Part shown: positions 6,117 to 14,288 of the stretch, piece by piece
Layout: every line of letters begins with the position of its first letter
Numbering within the stretch: position 1 is the first letter of the stretch
From: Gammaproteobacteria bacterium
GTDB lineage: Bacteria > Pseudomonadota > Gammaproteobacteria > Steroidobacterales > Steroidobacteraceae
Direction of reading: 5' to 3'
DNA length: 14,613 bases
NCBI GenBank assembly: GCA_030039615.1
Contig: JASHVF010000281.1
Span: 1 to 14,613, forward strand
The notes under the pieces: generated by a model
What the model saw: only the letters and a program-made list of their open reading frames with translations
Told to the model about the DNA's origin: nothing
Database searches by the model: none
Made by a program: the position numbers and the translations under genes

Positions 6117-6157
6117 ACAGCGCGCCCGTCGGCGACAGCCGCATCGTGCGCGGCTCA

Positions 6158-6961
6158 ATGGGTGTCGGCGTGAGCGCGCCATTCCTCAGTGTGATCGTGA
6201 CCACGCATCACCGGCCGCAGTTGCTGTCACGGGCCCTGGAGGCGCTGCGCCGCCAGAGCTTCCAGGAGTTCGAGATCATCCTGTGCGCGGACGAGGGCTC
6301 GGAGGAGACACGCCGCGTGGCCAGCGAGCAGCTGCGCGACACGGACACCTTCGTCAGCCGGCCCGGCACCAGGGGACCGGCCGCCAGTCGTAACCTGGGT
6401 GTGACGCGGGCGCGCGGCCAATACATTCTGTTCCTCGATGATGACGACAGTTTCGAGCCGGCGTACTTCGCGGCGCTGGCTGCGCGTCTGCAGGCAGATC
6501 CGGGTCCGGGTGTGCTCTACGCCAACCTCACCGTTGTCCTCGAATCGAGGGGTCCCGAGGGGATCGTCTTCAGGGAAGCGAGACGCCAGGCCAACCGCAA
6601 CCTGGACCTGAGATGGCTGTGGGTCAGTAACTTCCTCAGCAACAACTCGATTGCGGTCGCGACGCACCTGGCCAGGCGCGTGACGGTGGACGAGCGGCTG
6701 CGCAGTCACGAGGATTGGGATTATCTGCTGGCGCTGCTGGCAATCACGGATTTCGAGCACCTGGACGTGTTCGGCCCGGCGGTACACGTATCTGCCAACC
6801 CCGCGGAGCACCGCAACGAGAGGGCAAAGCGCGACCGGCAAATCGGTCTGGACTTCATCGCCATCTACCGCAAGTGGCCGGCACCGGATGAGCGGATCCG
6901 CGCTGCCCGCCTCGAGCAGTTGCGGACGCTCGGCGTGTCTGGCGATCCCGCGGCGATTTAG
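6158..6961 (+). CDS. GT2-family glycosyltransferase
   Basis: A 267-residue family 2 (GT-A) glycosyltransferase. FLSVIVTTHHRPQLLSRAL (residues 9-27) is the nucleotide-binding start, GPAASRNLGVTRARGQYIL (73-91) is the conserved helix and strand before the metal site, and LDDDD at 93-97 supplies an intact DXD. HEDWDYLLAL at 184-193 resembles the acceptor-side ED motif with the likely catalytic base. No signal peptide or transmembrane helix is present. ATG 6158 is chosen over an in-frame GTG at 6146 because the family core starts soon after it; neither has a strong Shine-Dalgarno sequence. It is transcribed away from the other GT2 and the GT41 gene and shares its upstream region with them. Its last four bases overlap the convergent DUF255 gene. 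Donor and acceptor are unknown; a glycan or glycoprotein role with its neighbours is an inference from proximity. Confidence 0.88.
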   Translation: MGVGVSAPFLSVIVTTHHRPQLLSRALEALRRQSFQEFEIILCADEGSEETRRVASEQLRDTDTFVSRPGTRGPAASRNLGVTRARGQYILFLDDDDSFEPAYFAALAARLQADPGPGVLYANLTVVLESRGPEGIVFREARRQANRNLDLRWLWVSNFLSNNSIAVATHLARRVTVDERLRSHEDWDYLLALLAITDFEHLDVFGPAVHVSANPAEHRNERAKRDRQIGLDFIAIYRKWPAPDERIRAARLEQLRTLGVSGDPAAI

Positions 6962-9042
6962 CTCGACGGGGAGCCGTCGCGCAAACTCTCCTGCAGCGCG
7001 GCGAGCGTCTCGAGCGGCGCCGAGCAGCTGCTCCCCTGGCACACGTAGGCCACCGCCGTGCCGCGCGGCGCCTTCTCGGCCAGCGCCGGCGGCAGGTCGG
7101 TCGCGGTCGCGGGAATCGCCAGCACCAGCTGCCGCGGCGCGTAGGAGCGTGCCAGCTCGCGCTGCCAGGCGCCGAGGGCCTGCGGCTCGCCGCGCAGGAT
7201 CACGATCTGCGGCGGGCGCAGCAGCTCTTCGAGCGCGGTAAGCAGGCTGACGTGCGACAGGGGATATTTCTGCAGCGCCGGCCAGGCGGCGCGCAGCGTG
7301 CGCTCGGCGGCGGCGAGATAGCGCGGCTCGCCGAGCAGATGGCCGAAGCGCAGCAGCGTCGCGGCCGCGATGCCGTTGCCCGAGGGGGTCGCATCGTCCG
7401 CAAAGGTCTTGGAGCGGATGATGAGCTTCTCGTGATCGTCGGAAGTGAAATAGAAGCCGCCGGCCTCGCGGTCCTCGAAGTGCGCCAGCAGCACCTCGAG
7501 CAGCTGCCGCCCGAGCTCGAGTTCCTCCGCGCGGAAACGCACCTGCTGCAGCTGCAGCACTGCATCGGCGAGAAACGCGTAGTCGTCCAGGTAGGCGTTG
7601 AGATGGGCGCGCCCATCCTTGCAGGTGGCGAGCAGCCGCCCGTCGCGCCACAGCGTGCGGCGCACGAAGTCCAATGCCCGTGCGGCGGCCTCCTCCAGCT
7701 CCGGCGACGTCAGGGCGCGCGCCGCGATCGCCAGTCCGCGGATCATCAGCGCGTTCCACGAAGTCAGCAGCTTCTCATCACGCCCCGGACGCACGCGCCG
7801 CGCGCGCAGCGCGAACAGCCGCGCGCGGGCCGTGCCGAGCAGAGCCTCGACCTGCTGCGGAGTGCGCTCGACGGCCGCGGCAATCTGCTCGAGCGGCAGC
7901 ACCACCCGCAGGTGCCAGCGTCCCTCGAAGTTGGCTGGCAGGTCGAGGCCGAAGCGCGGCGCGAACACCGCGTACTCCTCGGCGCTCAGGGCCTGGCGCA
8001 CCTCCTCGCGATCCCACACGTAGAAGGCGCCCTCGTGGCCCTCCGAGTCGGCGTCGAGGCTGGAGTAGAAGCCACCTTGCGGGGATTGCATCTCGCGCAG
8101 CGTCCAGCCCGCGGTCTCGAGCGCCACCTGCGAGAAGAAAGGGTCGGCGGTGGCGAGCGCCGGGTTCGCATACACCGCGAGCAGCGCGGCGTTGTCGTAC
8201 AGCATCTTCTCGAAGTGCGGAATCATCCACTGCTCATCGACCGAGTAGCGGCAGAAGCCGCCCCCCAGCTGATCGCAGATGCCGCCCTCGCCCATGCGGC
8301 GCAGCGTAAGGCTCGCCATCTGCAGCGCCTGCAGGCCGGGCTCGGCGCCTGAGGCGCTCGCGCGCCAGTCGCGCAGCAGGCGCTCGAGTGCCTGTGGGTG
8401 CGGGAATTTGGGCGCCGCGCCGAAGCCGCCGTAGCGCGGGTCGAAGCCGCTCGCGAGCTGGCCGCGGCAGGCCTTGAGCGGCGCATCATCGAGCAGCGCA
8501 GCATCCGCAGGCGGCGGGTTATTGAGGCTCGCCAGCGCGCTCACCAGCGCCTCGTTCTGCTGTCGCATCTCCTGCGGGTGCGTGCCGTAGAACTGCGCCA
8601 CGCGCCGCAGCAGATCGGCAAAGGCGGGCATTCCGTAGCGCGCCTGCTTCGGAAAGTAGGTGCCGCCGAAGAACGGGCGCTGGTCGTCGTGCGTCAGGAA
8701 CATGGTGAGCGGCCAGCCGCCGCCGCGCTGCGTCAGCAGCTGCTGCGCGAACTGGTAGATGCGGTCGATGTCGGGCCGTTCCTCGCGATCGACCTTGATG
8801 TTGATGAAGCTCTGGTTGAGGAGCTGCGCCGTGGCCTCGTCCTCGAAGCTCTCGTGCGCCATGACATGGCACCAGTGGCAGGCGGAGTAGCCGATGCTCA
8901 GGTGGATCGGTTTGCCCTCGCGGCGGGCGCGCTCGAGGGCCTCGCTGCCCCATGGGTACCAGTCGACGGGGTTGTGGGCGTGCTGCCTGAGGTAGGGGCT
9001 CGTCTCGTTGATGAGATGGTTGGTGTGCTGCGGCGTTTCCAT
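6958..9042 (-). CDS. DUF255 thioredoxin-fold protein (YyaL / SSP411-like)
   Basis: A 694-residue member of the DUF255 (YyaL, spermatogenesis-associated protein 20) family. The N-terminus has the family hallmark NETSPYLRQHAHNPVDWYPW (residues 12-31). A thioredoxin-like domain follows, with Cys55-His-Trp-Cys58 in SACHWCHVM, VDREERPDID at 84-93, and GGWPLTMFL at 108-116 supplying the cis-Pro position. From about residue 190 to 650 the sequence looks like the alpha/alpha-toroid (six-hairpin glycosidase-like) half, including FPHPQALE and GGGFCRYSVDEQWMIPHFEKMLYDNA-type motifs. The biochemical role of the family is not established. No signal peptide is seen, so it is probably cytosolic. ATG 9042 is 8 bases after the stop of the propeller gene, and the TAGGGA formed from that stop serves as its ribosome site, pointing to translational coupling. 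Length is normal and no break is seen. Confidence 0.92.
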   Translation of the reverse strand: METPQHTNHLINETSPYLRQHAHNPVDWYPWGSEALERARREGKPIHLSIGYSACHWCHVMAHESFEDEATAQLLNQSFINIKVDREERPDIDRIYQFAQQLLTQRGGGWPLTMFLTHDDQRPFFGGTYFPKQARYGMPAFADLLRRVAQFYGTHPQEMRQQNEALVSALASLNNPPPADAALLDDAPLKACRGQLASGFDPRYGGFGAAPKFPHPQALERLLRDWRASASGAEPGLQALQMASLTLRRMGEGGICDQLGGGFCRYSVDEQWMIPHFEKMLYDNAALLAVYANPALATADPFFSQVALETAGWTLREMQSPQGGFYSSLDADSEGHEGAFYVWDREEVRQALSAEEYAVFAPRFGLDLPANFEGRWHLRVVLPLEQIAAAVERTPQQVEALLGTARARLFALRARRVRPGRDEKLLTSWNALMIRGLAIAARALTSPELEEAAARALDFVRRTLWRDGRLLATCKDGRAHLNAYLDDYAFLADAVLQLQQVRFRAEELELGRQLLEVLLAHFEDREAGGFYFTSDDHEKLIIRSKTFADDATPSGNGIAAATLLRFGHLLGEPRYLAAAERTLRAAWPALQKYPLSHVSLLTALEELLRPPQIVILRGEPQALGAWQRELARSYAPRQLVLAIPATATDLPPALAEKAPRGTAVAYVCQGSSCSAPLETLAALQESLRDGSPSS

Positions 9043-9050
9043 GGCAATCC

Positions 9051-12000
9051 CTACGGCCCGACAGCCTTGGCTTCACCGGCCTCGAACCCGCTCCTGAAGA
9101 TGGCCCACTTGCCGAGCGCCGTATCGAGCAGCGCCCGATGCAGCGCGTAGGCGCGCTCCGCGTCGACCGTGGGGGCGGCGTCGGCGCCGTCCACCGCCTG
9201 CGCCAGGCTGTGAAACGCCGCGCCGAGATAGCGCAGACCGCCGATCGTGGTCGGCTCCGCTCCGAGGGAGTCCGGCGAGCGCTTCTCGGGTGCCGCATCG
9301 GTGATCGCGCGCAGCTCGGCCTCGGCCGCCTCGGCTGCCGCGGCCTCGTGTGGCGCGCGCAGCGCCTTCTCAATCGTGTCCGCCTGGGCGAGCGTGGTCG
9401 CGATTTCGGCCCGCGCGTGCTCGATGTCGCGCGCCAGCGCGAACTGCCGCGCATAGGCGGCGGTGGGCAGCGTGATGCGCGGGTCGTGCGCCACCGTGAG
9501 CGTCTGCCGGTAGGCGTGCCCGCCGGCCCTGAGCTCGACGGTGTATGTGCCGGGCGGCGCCCAGACGCCTTCCTCGGGCTCATCGCCGTCCTCGGCCGTG
9601 AGCGCCGGCGCGGGCGCGTAGTGCAGGTTCCACACGAAGCGGTGCGCGCCGGCGCCGGCGGCGAGTCGCTGCGGCGCGCTGAGCCACTCGGGCGCGATCG
9701 CCGATTTGCCGGGATCGGGCGCTGGCGGCGCAGCGTCGCTCCGGAAGGTGCGCACCACGGCCCCGCCGGAATCGAGGATCACGAGCTCGACGGGCTCACG
9801 CACGCTCGCGTCCAGTGAGTAGTCGATGCAGGCGCCGGGGGGCGGGTTGGCCCCGCGCGGCTCGTCCTGCGGCATCGGCGAGCCGATGAAGCCGGTCGGT
9901 CGCACGCGCACGGCGGCGGCCGGCGGCAGCAGGCGCGTGCCGCGTGCGGCATCAGCGGCGAGCGCGCGCAGCGGTGCGACGTCATCCATGATCCAGAAGC
10001 CGCGGCCGTGGGTCGCGATCACGAGATCGGCGCCGTGGACCACGAGGTCCCGCACCGAGCTGCGCGGCAGGTTCTGCTGCAGCGCCTGCCAGTGCGTGCC
10101 GTCATCGAGCGAGACGTACACGCCGTATTCGGTGCCGCAGTAGAGCAGTCCCCGATGCGCCGGATCCTCGCGCACCACGTTGACCGAGTTGTGCACGCCG
10201 CCGTCGGCGATGCCGTCGACGATCAGCGTCCAGCTCCTGCCGCCGTCGTGCGTGCGGTAGATGTAGGGCCGCGGATCGTCGAGGCGGTGGCGGTCGACCG
10301 CGATGTAAGCGGTCTCGGTGTCGAAGTGCGAGGGCTCGACCACGCCGATCTTGGACCAGGCGGTGAGCACGGCGGGCGTCACATCCGTCCAGTGTCCGCC
10401 GCCGTCAACGCTCTTCCAGACCAGGCCATCGTCGGTTCCGGCCCAGAGCAGCTGCGCCTTGAGCGGCGAGGGGCCGATCGCATACACCACGCCGCGGCGC
10501 GCGCCGTTGCTGTCGTGATCGGCGACGGTCGCGGCGTCGAGACTCGCGGGCACCGCGGGGTTCTCGCGGCTCAGGTCCGGGCTGATGATCTGCCAGTGCC
10601 GGCCGCGGTCGATGGTGCGGAAGATGCGCTGGTTGCCGAAGTAGAGGGCGTGCGGGTCGGCGGCGCTGAACACCAGCGGCAACGTCCAGGTGCCGCGGTA
10701 CAACCCGGGGTAGGCGAGCGGCGGCGGGACGCTGTACTTCTGCCCGCTGCGCGTCTCGAGGCGGTCGACGCGGCCGCCGAAGATGATCTGCGGGTCGAGC
10801 GGGTCCGGCGCGACATTGTCGCTCTCGCCGCCGGCCGCGGTCTCGCGGAACTGCGTGAGATTGATGCCGTCGATGTTGTCGGTGCGGCTCGGAACGCCGG
10901 CCGCGCCGGAGTCCTGCTGCGCGCCGTAGACCCAGTACGGGAAGCGGTTGTCGGTGATGACGTGATAGAACTGGCCGGTGGGCTGGTTGTACCACGAGCT
11001 CCAGGTCGCACCGCCGTCGAGCGTCACCACTGCGCCCTGGTCGACGCCGAGGATGCGGCGCTCGCCGTCGTGCGGATCGATCCACAGCTCGTGGTAGTCG
11101 TCGCCGCCGGGCGCGCCTTTCACCGGCAGGAATCTGCGGCCGCCGTCGTCCGAGCGATACACCCCGGTGTTGCAGATGTAGACGACGTCCGGGTCGGCGG
11201 GGTCGACGGTGACGCCGGCGAAATACCAGCCGCGCTTCCAGATGCGCGCATCGTCGCTGATGCGTGTCCAGCTTGCGCCGGCATCGTCCGAGCGATACAG
11301 CCCTCCTTCGACGGCGTCGACCAGCGCGAACACGCGCTCGGGCTTCGAGGGCGCGATCGCGATGCCGATGCGGCCCGGCTGCCGCGGCAGGCCGCGGCCG
11401 GCGAGCTCGCTCCACGTCTCGCCGCCGTCGTGCGACTGGTATAACCCGCCGCCGGGCCCGCTCGAGGGCGGATACACGTTCCAGGGGGGCCGGCGCGTCT
11501 GCCATAGCGCCGCGTAGACGACGCGCGCATTGCCCGGCTCGAAGGCCACGTCGATCGCACCGGTGTCGGCGTCGCGGTAGAGAGTGCGGTGCCAGCTCGC
11601 GCCGCCGTCGGTCGAGCGGAACACGCCGCGCGTCTCGTTGGCGCCGTAGGGATGTCCGAGCGCGGCGACCAGCAGCGTGTCGGCATTGCTCGGATCGACG
11701 ATTATCCGGCCGATCTGCTGCGAGTCCTCGAGTCCGATCGGCTGCCAGGTGCGACCCGCATCGCGCGAGCGATAGAGACCCACGCCCTGCGCGATGTCCG
11801 AGCGCATGTCGGCTTCGCCGGTACCGACGTACAGCACCTTCGGGTCGGAGGCGGCTACCGCCAGGGCGCCGATCGAGCCGACCGGCAGCGCGTCGAAGAT
11901 CGGCTGCCAGGTGCGGCCCGCGTCGCGTGTCTCCCATACGCCGCCATTCACCGCGCCGAAGTAGAAGTGATTCGGCTCGCCGGGCACGCCCGCGACCGTG

Positions 12001-12149
12001 AGCACCCGGCCGCCGCGGTACGGTCCGATCGAGCGCCATGCGAGCGGCTGCCACGGAGCGCCAGCCGGCTCGGGCGCGGCGGCCGCCGGCGCTGCGCTGA
12101 TCGCAGCCAAAACCACCAGGAGCGCCGACACGCTGCGCGCTGACAACAC
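9051..12149 (-). CDS. Exported multi-Asp-box beta-propeller protein (VPS10/BNR-repeat, GH74-like)
   Basis: About 1032 residues. The N-terminus (MLSARSV, then a hydrophobic LLVVLAAISAAPAAAA run to about residue 25) is a Sec signal peptide. The mature protein starts with WRSIGPYRGGRV, typical of the large sialidase-like or VPS10-like propeller proteins. Eleven Asp-box-like motifs of the DxGxxW/F form are visible, among them DAGRTW (twice), DGGASW, DGGETW, DAGASW, DGGATW, DRGRHW, DGGGHW, DGGRSW and DDGTHW, which fits two stacked seven-bladed propellers. The last third holds a beta-rich PPGTYTVELRAGGHAYRQTLTV stretch and an alpha-helical tail. Such proteins are often named glycosyl hydrolase, but no catalytic residues can be assigned here; adhesion or glycan binding is equally possible. 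The start is GTG 12149, with GAGG six bases upstream. The frame stays open for another 613 codons upstream, but that part is antisense shadow of rlmI and lgt. Confidence 0.9.
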   Translation of the reverse strand: MLSARSVSALLVVLAAISAAPAAAAPEPAGAPWQPLAWRSIGPYRGGRVLTVAGVPGEPNHFYFGAVNGGVWETRDAGRTWQPIFDALPVGSIGALAVAASDPKVLYVGTGEADMRSDIAQGVGLYRSRDAGRTWQPIGLEDSQQIGRIIVDPSNADTLLVAALGHPYGANETRGVFRSTDGGASWHRTLYRDADTGAIDVAFEPGNARVVYAALWQTRRPPWNVYPPSSGPGGGLYQSHDGGETWSELAGRGLPRQPGRIGIAIAPSKPERVFALVDAVEGGLYRSDDAGASWTRISDDARIWKRGWYFAGVTVDPADPDVVYICNTGVYRSDDGGRRFLPVKGAPGGDDYHELWIDPHDGERRILGVDQGAVVTLDGGATWSSWYNQPTGQFYHVITDNRFPYWVYGAQQDSGAAGVPSRTDNIDGINLTQFRETAAGGESDNVAPDPLDPQIIFGGRVDRLETRSGQKYSVPPPLAYPGLYRGTWTLPLVFSAADPHALYFGNQRIFRTIDRGRHWQIISPDLSRENPAVPASLDAATVADHDSNGARRGVVYAIGPSPLKAQLLWAGTDDGLVWKSVDGGGHWTDVTPAVLTAWSKIGVVEPSHFDTETAYIAVDRHRLDDPRPYIYRTHDGGRSWTLIVDGIADGGVHNSVNVVREDPAHRGLLYCGTEYGVYVSLDDGTHWQALQQNLPRSSVRDLVVHGADLVIATHGRGFWIMDDVAPLRALAADAARGTRLLPPAAAVRVRPTGFIGSPMPQDEPRGANPPPGACIDYSLDASVREPVELVILDSGGAVVRTFRSDAAPPAPDPGKSAIAPEWLSAPQRLAAGAGAHRFVWNLHYAPAPALTAEDGDEPEEGVWAPPGTYTVELRAGGHAYRQTLTVAHDPRITLPTAAYARQFALARDIEHARAEIATTLAQADTIEKALRAPHEAAAAEAAEAELRAITDAAPEKRSPDSLGAEPTTIGGLRYLGAAFHSLAQAVDGADAAPTVDAERAYALHRALLDTALGKWAIFRSGFEAGEAKAVGP

Positions 12150-12209
12150 GTTGCACCTCGGAGCAGGGGTTGGTGATTGTATACTTGCCGGCCCCCGGCA
12201 GCGGACCCG
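12150..12209. promoter_or_regulatory. Divergent intergenic region between the propeller gene and rlmI
   Basis: This 60-base gap serves both directions. TATACT at 12180-12185 is a good -10 candidate towards rlmI, and because GTATAC is palindromic, a TATACA reads on the other strand towards the propeller gene. No good -35 box was found at 16-18 bases on either side. A hairpin follows: TGCCGG at 12186-12191 and CCGGCA at 12195-12200 around CCC. It may be an operator or a leader hairpin. Confidence 0.35.
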
Positions 12210-13445
12210 ATGTTGCAACCTGACGTTACTGAGCCCCAGGGCGCGGAGCATGCCGCGCGCACTCTCATGCTCCGGCGCGGCGAAGAGCGGCGCCTCGCCG
12301 CCGGGCACCTGTGGGTATTCAGCAATGAGATCGACACCGAGCGCACGCCGCTCAGCGCGTTCGCGCCCGGCGAGCTCGTTGAGCTGCGCACCCACCGCGG
12401 CGGCTTCGTGGGCTACGCCTACGTCAATCCGCACGCGCTGATCTGCGCGCGCATTCTTTCGCACGCTGCGGCGCGCCCGCCCGACCGGGCGCTCATCGAG
12501 CAGCGGCTGCGCGCGGCGCTGGCGCTGCGCGAGCGTCTCGGCAGCGCGCCTTACTGCCGCTGGGTGTTCGGCGAATCCGACCTGCTGCCGGGACTGGTGC
12601 TCGACCGCTACGGCGATGTCGTGGTCGGCCAGATCGCCACCGCCGGCATGGAGGCGCTCAAGGGCGAAGTGGAGGCGGCGGTGCGCGCGGTGGTGAGTCC
12701 GGCCGGACTCTTCTGGAAGAACGACACCGCGGCGCGCGATCTCGAGCAGCTGCCGCAGCAGGCGCAGCTCGCCTTCGGCGCCGTGCCGGAAGAGCTCACG
12801 GTGGTGGAAGCGGACCTGCGCTTCGCGGCGCCGCTCGCGCACGGCCAGAAGACCGGCTGGTTCTACGATCAGACGGCGAACCGCGCGCGTCTCGCGCGCT
12901 ACCTGGCGCCGCGCGCACGCGTGCTGGACGTGTGCTCGTACGTCGGCGCCTGGGCCGTCACGGCGCTGCGCGCCGGCGCCGGCAGCGCGCGCTGTGTCGA
13001 TGCCTCGCAGAGCGCGCTCGATTACGCCGCGGCCAACGCCGCGCGCAACGGCTTGAGCGTCGAGACGCACAAGGGTGATGCGTTCGATGCGCTCAAGGCG
13101 CTCGGCGAGCAGGGTGCGCAGTTCGATGTCGTCATCCTCGACCCGCCCGCCTTCATCAAGCGCAAGAAAGACATTCCGCAGGGACAGGCCGCCTACCGCA
13201 AGCTCAACCAGCTGGCGCTCGCGCTGCTCGCCGAGGACGGGATGCTCGTCTCCTGCTCGTGCTCCTATCATCTCGCCGCCGAGGATCTCCTCGGCGCCAT
13301 CCAGGGCGCCGCGCGCCACGCCGGGCGCTTCGTGCAGATCCTGGAGTCCGGCGGCCAGTCGCCGGACCACCCGGTGCATCCCGCGATTCCGGAAACGCGC
13401 TACCTGAAGGCGTTCTTCTGCCGCGTAACACGCGCGGTCGGCTAA
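12210..13445 (+). CDS. rlmI: 23S rRNA (cytosine-C5) methyltransferase, RlmI type
   Basis: RlmI uses S-adenosylmethionine to make 5-methylcytosine at C1962 (E. coli numbering) of 23S rRNA. The 411-residue product has an N-terminal PUA-like RNA-binding domain (LRRGEERRLAAGHLWVFSNE, residues 21-40), a middle linker with GESDLLPGLVLDRYGD (121-136), and the family signature GQKTGWFYDQ (212-221). A Rossmann methyltransferase domain follows: VLDVCSYVGAWAV (238-250) is the AdoMet loop, DPPAF (311-315) is motif IV, and SCSCSYH (348-354) carries the motif VI cysteine expected to attack the base. Length is near the family norm (about 396-400) with a short N-terminal extension. ATG 12210 is chosen; the ribosome site is weak, and ATG 12267 nearer the PUA domain is a possible alternative. 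It heads a plus-strand run, with lgt 12 bases downstream. Confidence 0.93.
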   Translation: MLQPDVTEPQGAEHAARTLMLRRGEERRLAAGHLWVFSNEIDTERTPLSAFAPGELVELRTHRGGFVGYAYVNPHALICARILSHAAARPPDRALIEQRLRAALALRERLGSAPYCRWVFGESDLLPGLVLDRYGDVVVGQIATAGMEALKGEVEAAVRAVVSPAGLFWKNDTAARDLEQLPQQAQLAFGAVPEELTVVEADLRFAAPLAHGQKTGWFYDQTANRARLARYLAPRARVLDVCSYVGAWAVTALRAGAGSARCVDASQSALDYAAANAARNGLSVETHKGDAFDALKALGEQGAQFDVVILDPPAFIKRKKDIPQGQAAYRKLNQLALALLAEDGMLVSCSCSYHLAAEDLLGAIQGAARHAGRFVQILESGGQSPDHPVHPAIPETRYLKAFFCRVTRAVG

Positions 13446-13457
13446 ACTTCCGTTCCG

Positions 13458-14288
13458 ATGATCCGTTACCCGGCCTTCGATCCGATCGCCTTCTCCGTCC
13501 CCGCGGTGAAGCTCTTTGGCCTCACCATCGGCCCGCTGGCGGTTCACTGGTACGGCATCATGTACCTGCTCGGCTTCGCCGGCGCCTGGTTCCTGGCGCG
13601 GCGGCGCGCCGCGGCGCCGGGCTCCACCTGGAAGCCGGCCGACGTCGACGATCTGATCTTCTTCGGCATGCTCGGCGTGATTCTCGGCGGCCGCCTCGGC
13701 TACGTACTCTTCTATGGGCTCAAGTTCTGGGCGCTCGACGTCTGGTATCCGCTGAAGATCTGGGAGGGCGGCATGTCCTTCCACGGGGGACTGCTCGGCG
13801 TGGCGGTGGCGCTCGCGACCTTCGCCTGGCGCCGCGGCCGCAGCATCGCCGACGTCTACGACTTCACCGCGCCGCTGCCGGCGCTCGGCCTGTTCTTCGG
13901 GCGCATCGGCAACTTCATCAACGGCGAGCTGTGGGGCAAGGCGACCACGGTGCCGTGGGGCTTCGAGGTCAACGGCCAGGTGCGCCACCCCTCGCAGCTC
14001 TACGAGGCTGCCCTCGAAGGCCTGCTGCTGTTCGCGGTGCTCTGGTGGTTCACCTCGCGGCCGCGGCCGCGTTTAGCGCCCTCGGGCCTGTTCCTCATCA
14101 TCTACGGCGTGGTGCGCTCGCTCATCGAGTTCGTGCGCGTGCCGGATGAGCACATCGGCTACCTGGCCGGCGGCTGGGTCACCGAAGGGCAGCTGCTGTC
14201 GCTGCCCATGATCCTCGCCGGAGTGGCCATGATGGTCTGGGCCTACCGCACGCGCACGCCGTCGGGGAACTTCGCCGTCGCGACATGA
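13458..14288 (+). CDS. lgt: Phosphatidylglycerol:prolipoprotein diacylglyceryl transferase
   Basis: Lgt moves a diacylglyceryl group from phosphatidylglycerol to the lipobox cysteine of prolipoproteins, the first step of lipoprotein maturation in the inner membrane. The 276-residue protein is hydrophobic with about seven membrane segments. It has the Lgt signature GRIGNFINGELWG (residues 148-160, with Arg149 matching E. coli Arg143), His109 in the FHGGLLG loop (E. coli His103), HPSQLYEA at 177-184, and Arg227 in EFVRVPD (E. coli Arg239). These are the residues known to matter in E. coli Lgt. Start ATG 13458 fits the family N-terminus, though no good Shine-Dalgarno precedes it. The gene lies 12 bases after rlmI, and its stop overlaps the thyA start as ATGA, the lgt-thyA arrangement common in gammaproteobacteria. 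Confidence 0.97.
   Translation: MIRYPAFDPIAFSVPAVKLFGLTIGPLAVHWYGIMYLLGFAGAWFLARRRAAAPGSTWKPADVDDLIFFGMLGVILGGRLGYVLFYGLKFWALDVWYPLKIWEGGMSFHGGLLGVAVALATFAWRRGRSIADVYDFTAPLPALGLFFGRIGNFINGELWGKATTVPWGFEVNGQVRHPSQLYEAALEGLLLFAVLWWFTSRPRPRLAPSGLFLIIYGVVRSLIEFVRVPDEHIGYLAGGWVTEGQLLSLPMILAGVAMMVWAYRTRTPSGNFAVAT

Noticed and set aside
7252..8352. 366-codon plus-strand open frame opposite the DUF255 gene
   Set aside because: Antisense of a well-supported gene with low-complexity, Arg/Gln/Val-rich composition and no motif.
10008..11444. 478-codon plus-strand open frame opposite the propeller gene
   Set aside because: Val/Ala/Asp-rich mirror translation of Asp-box repeats; no ribosome site or domain.
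12150..13988. A 613-codon antisense open frame continuous with the propeller gene, opposite rlmI and lgt
   Set aside because: It is composed mainly of Arg, Ala, Glu, Val and His, as expected for the mirror frame of GC-rich genes, shows no recognisable domain, and lies opposite two certain housekeeping genes. A signal peptide and ribosome site mark the real start at 12149.
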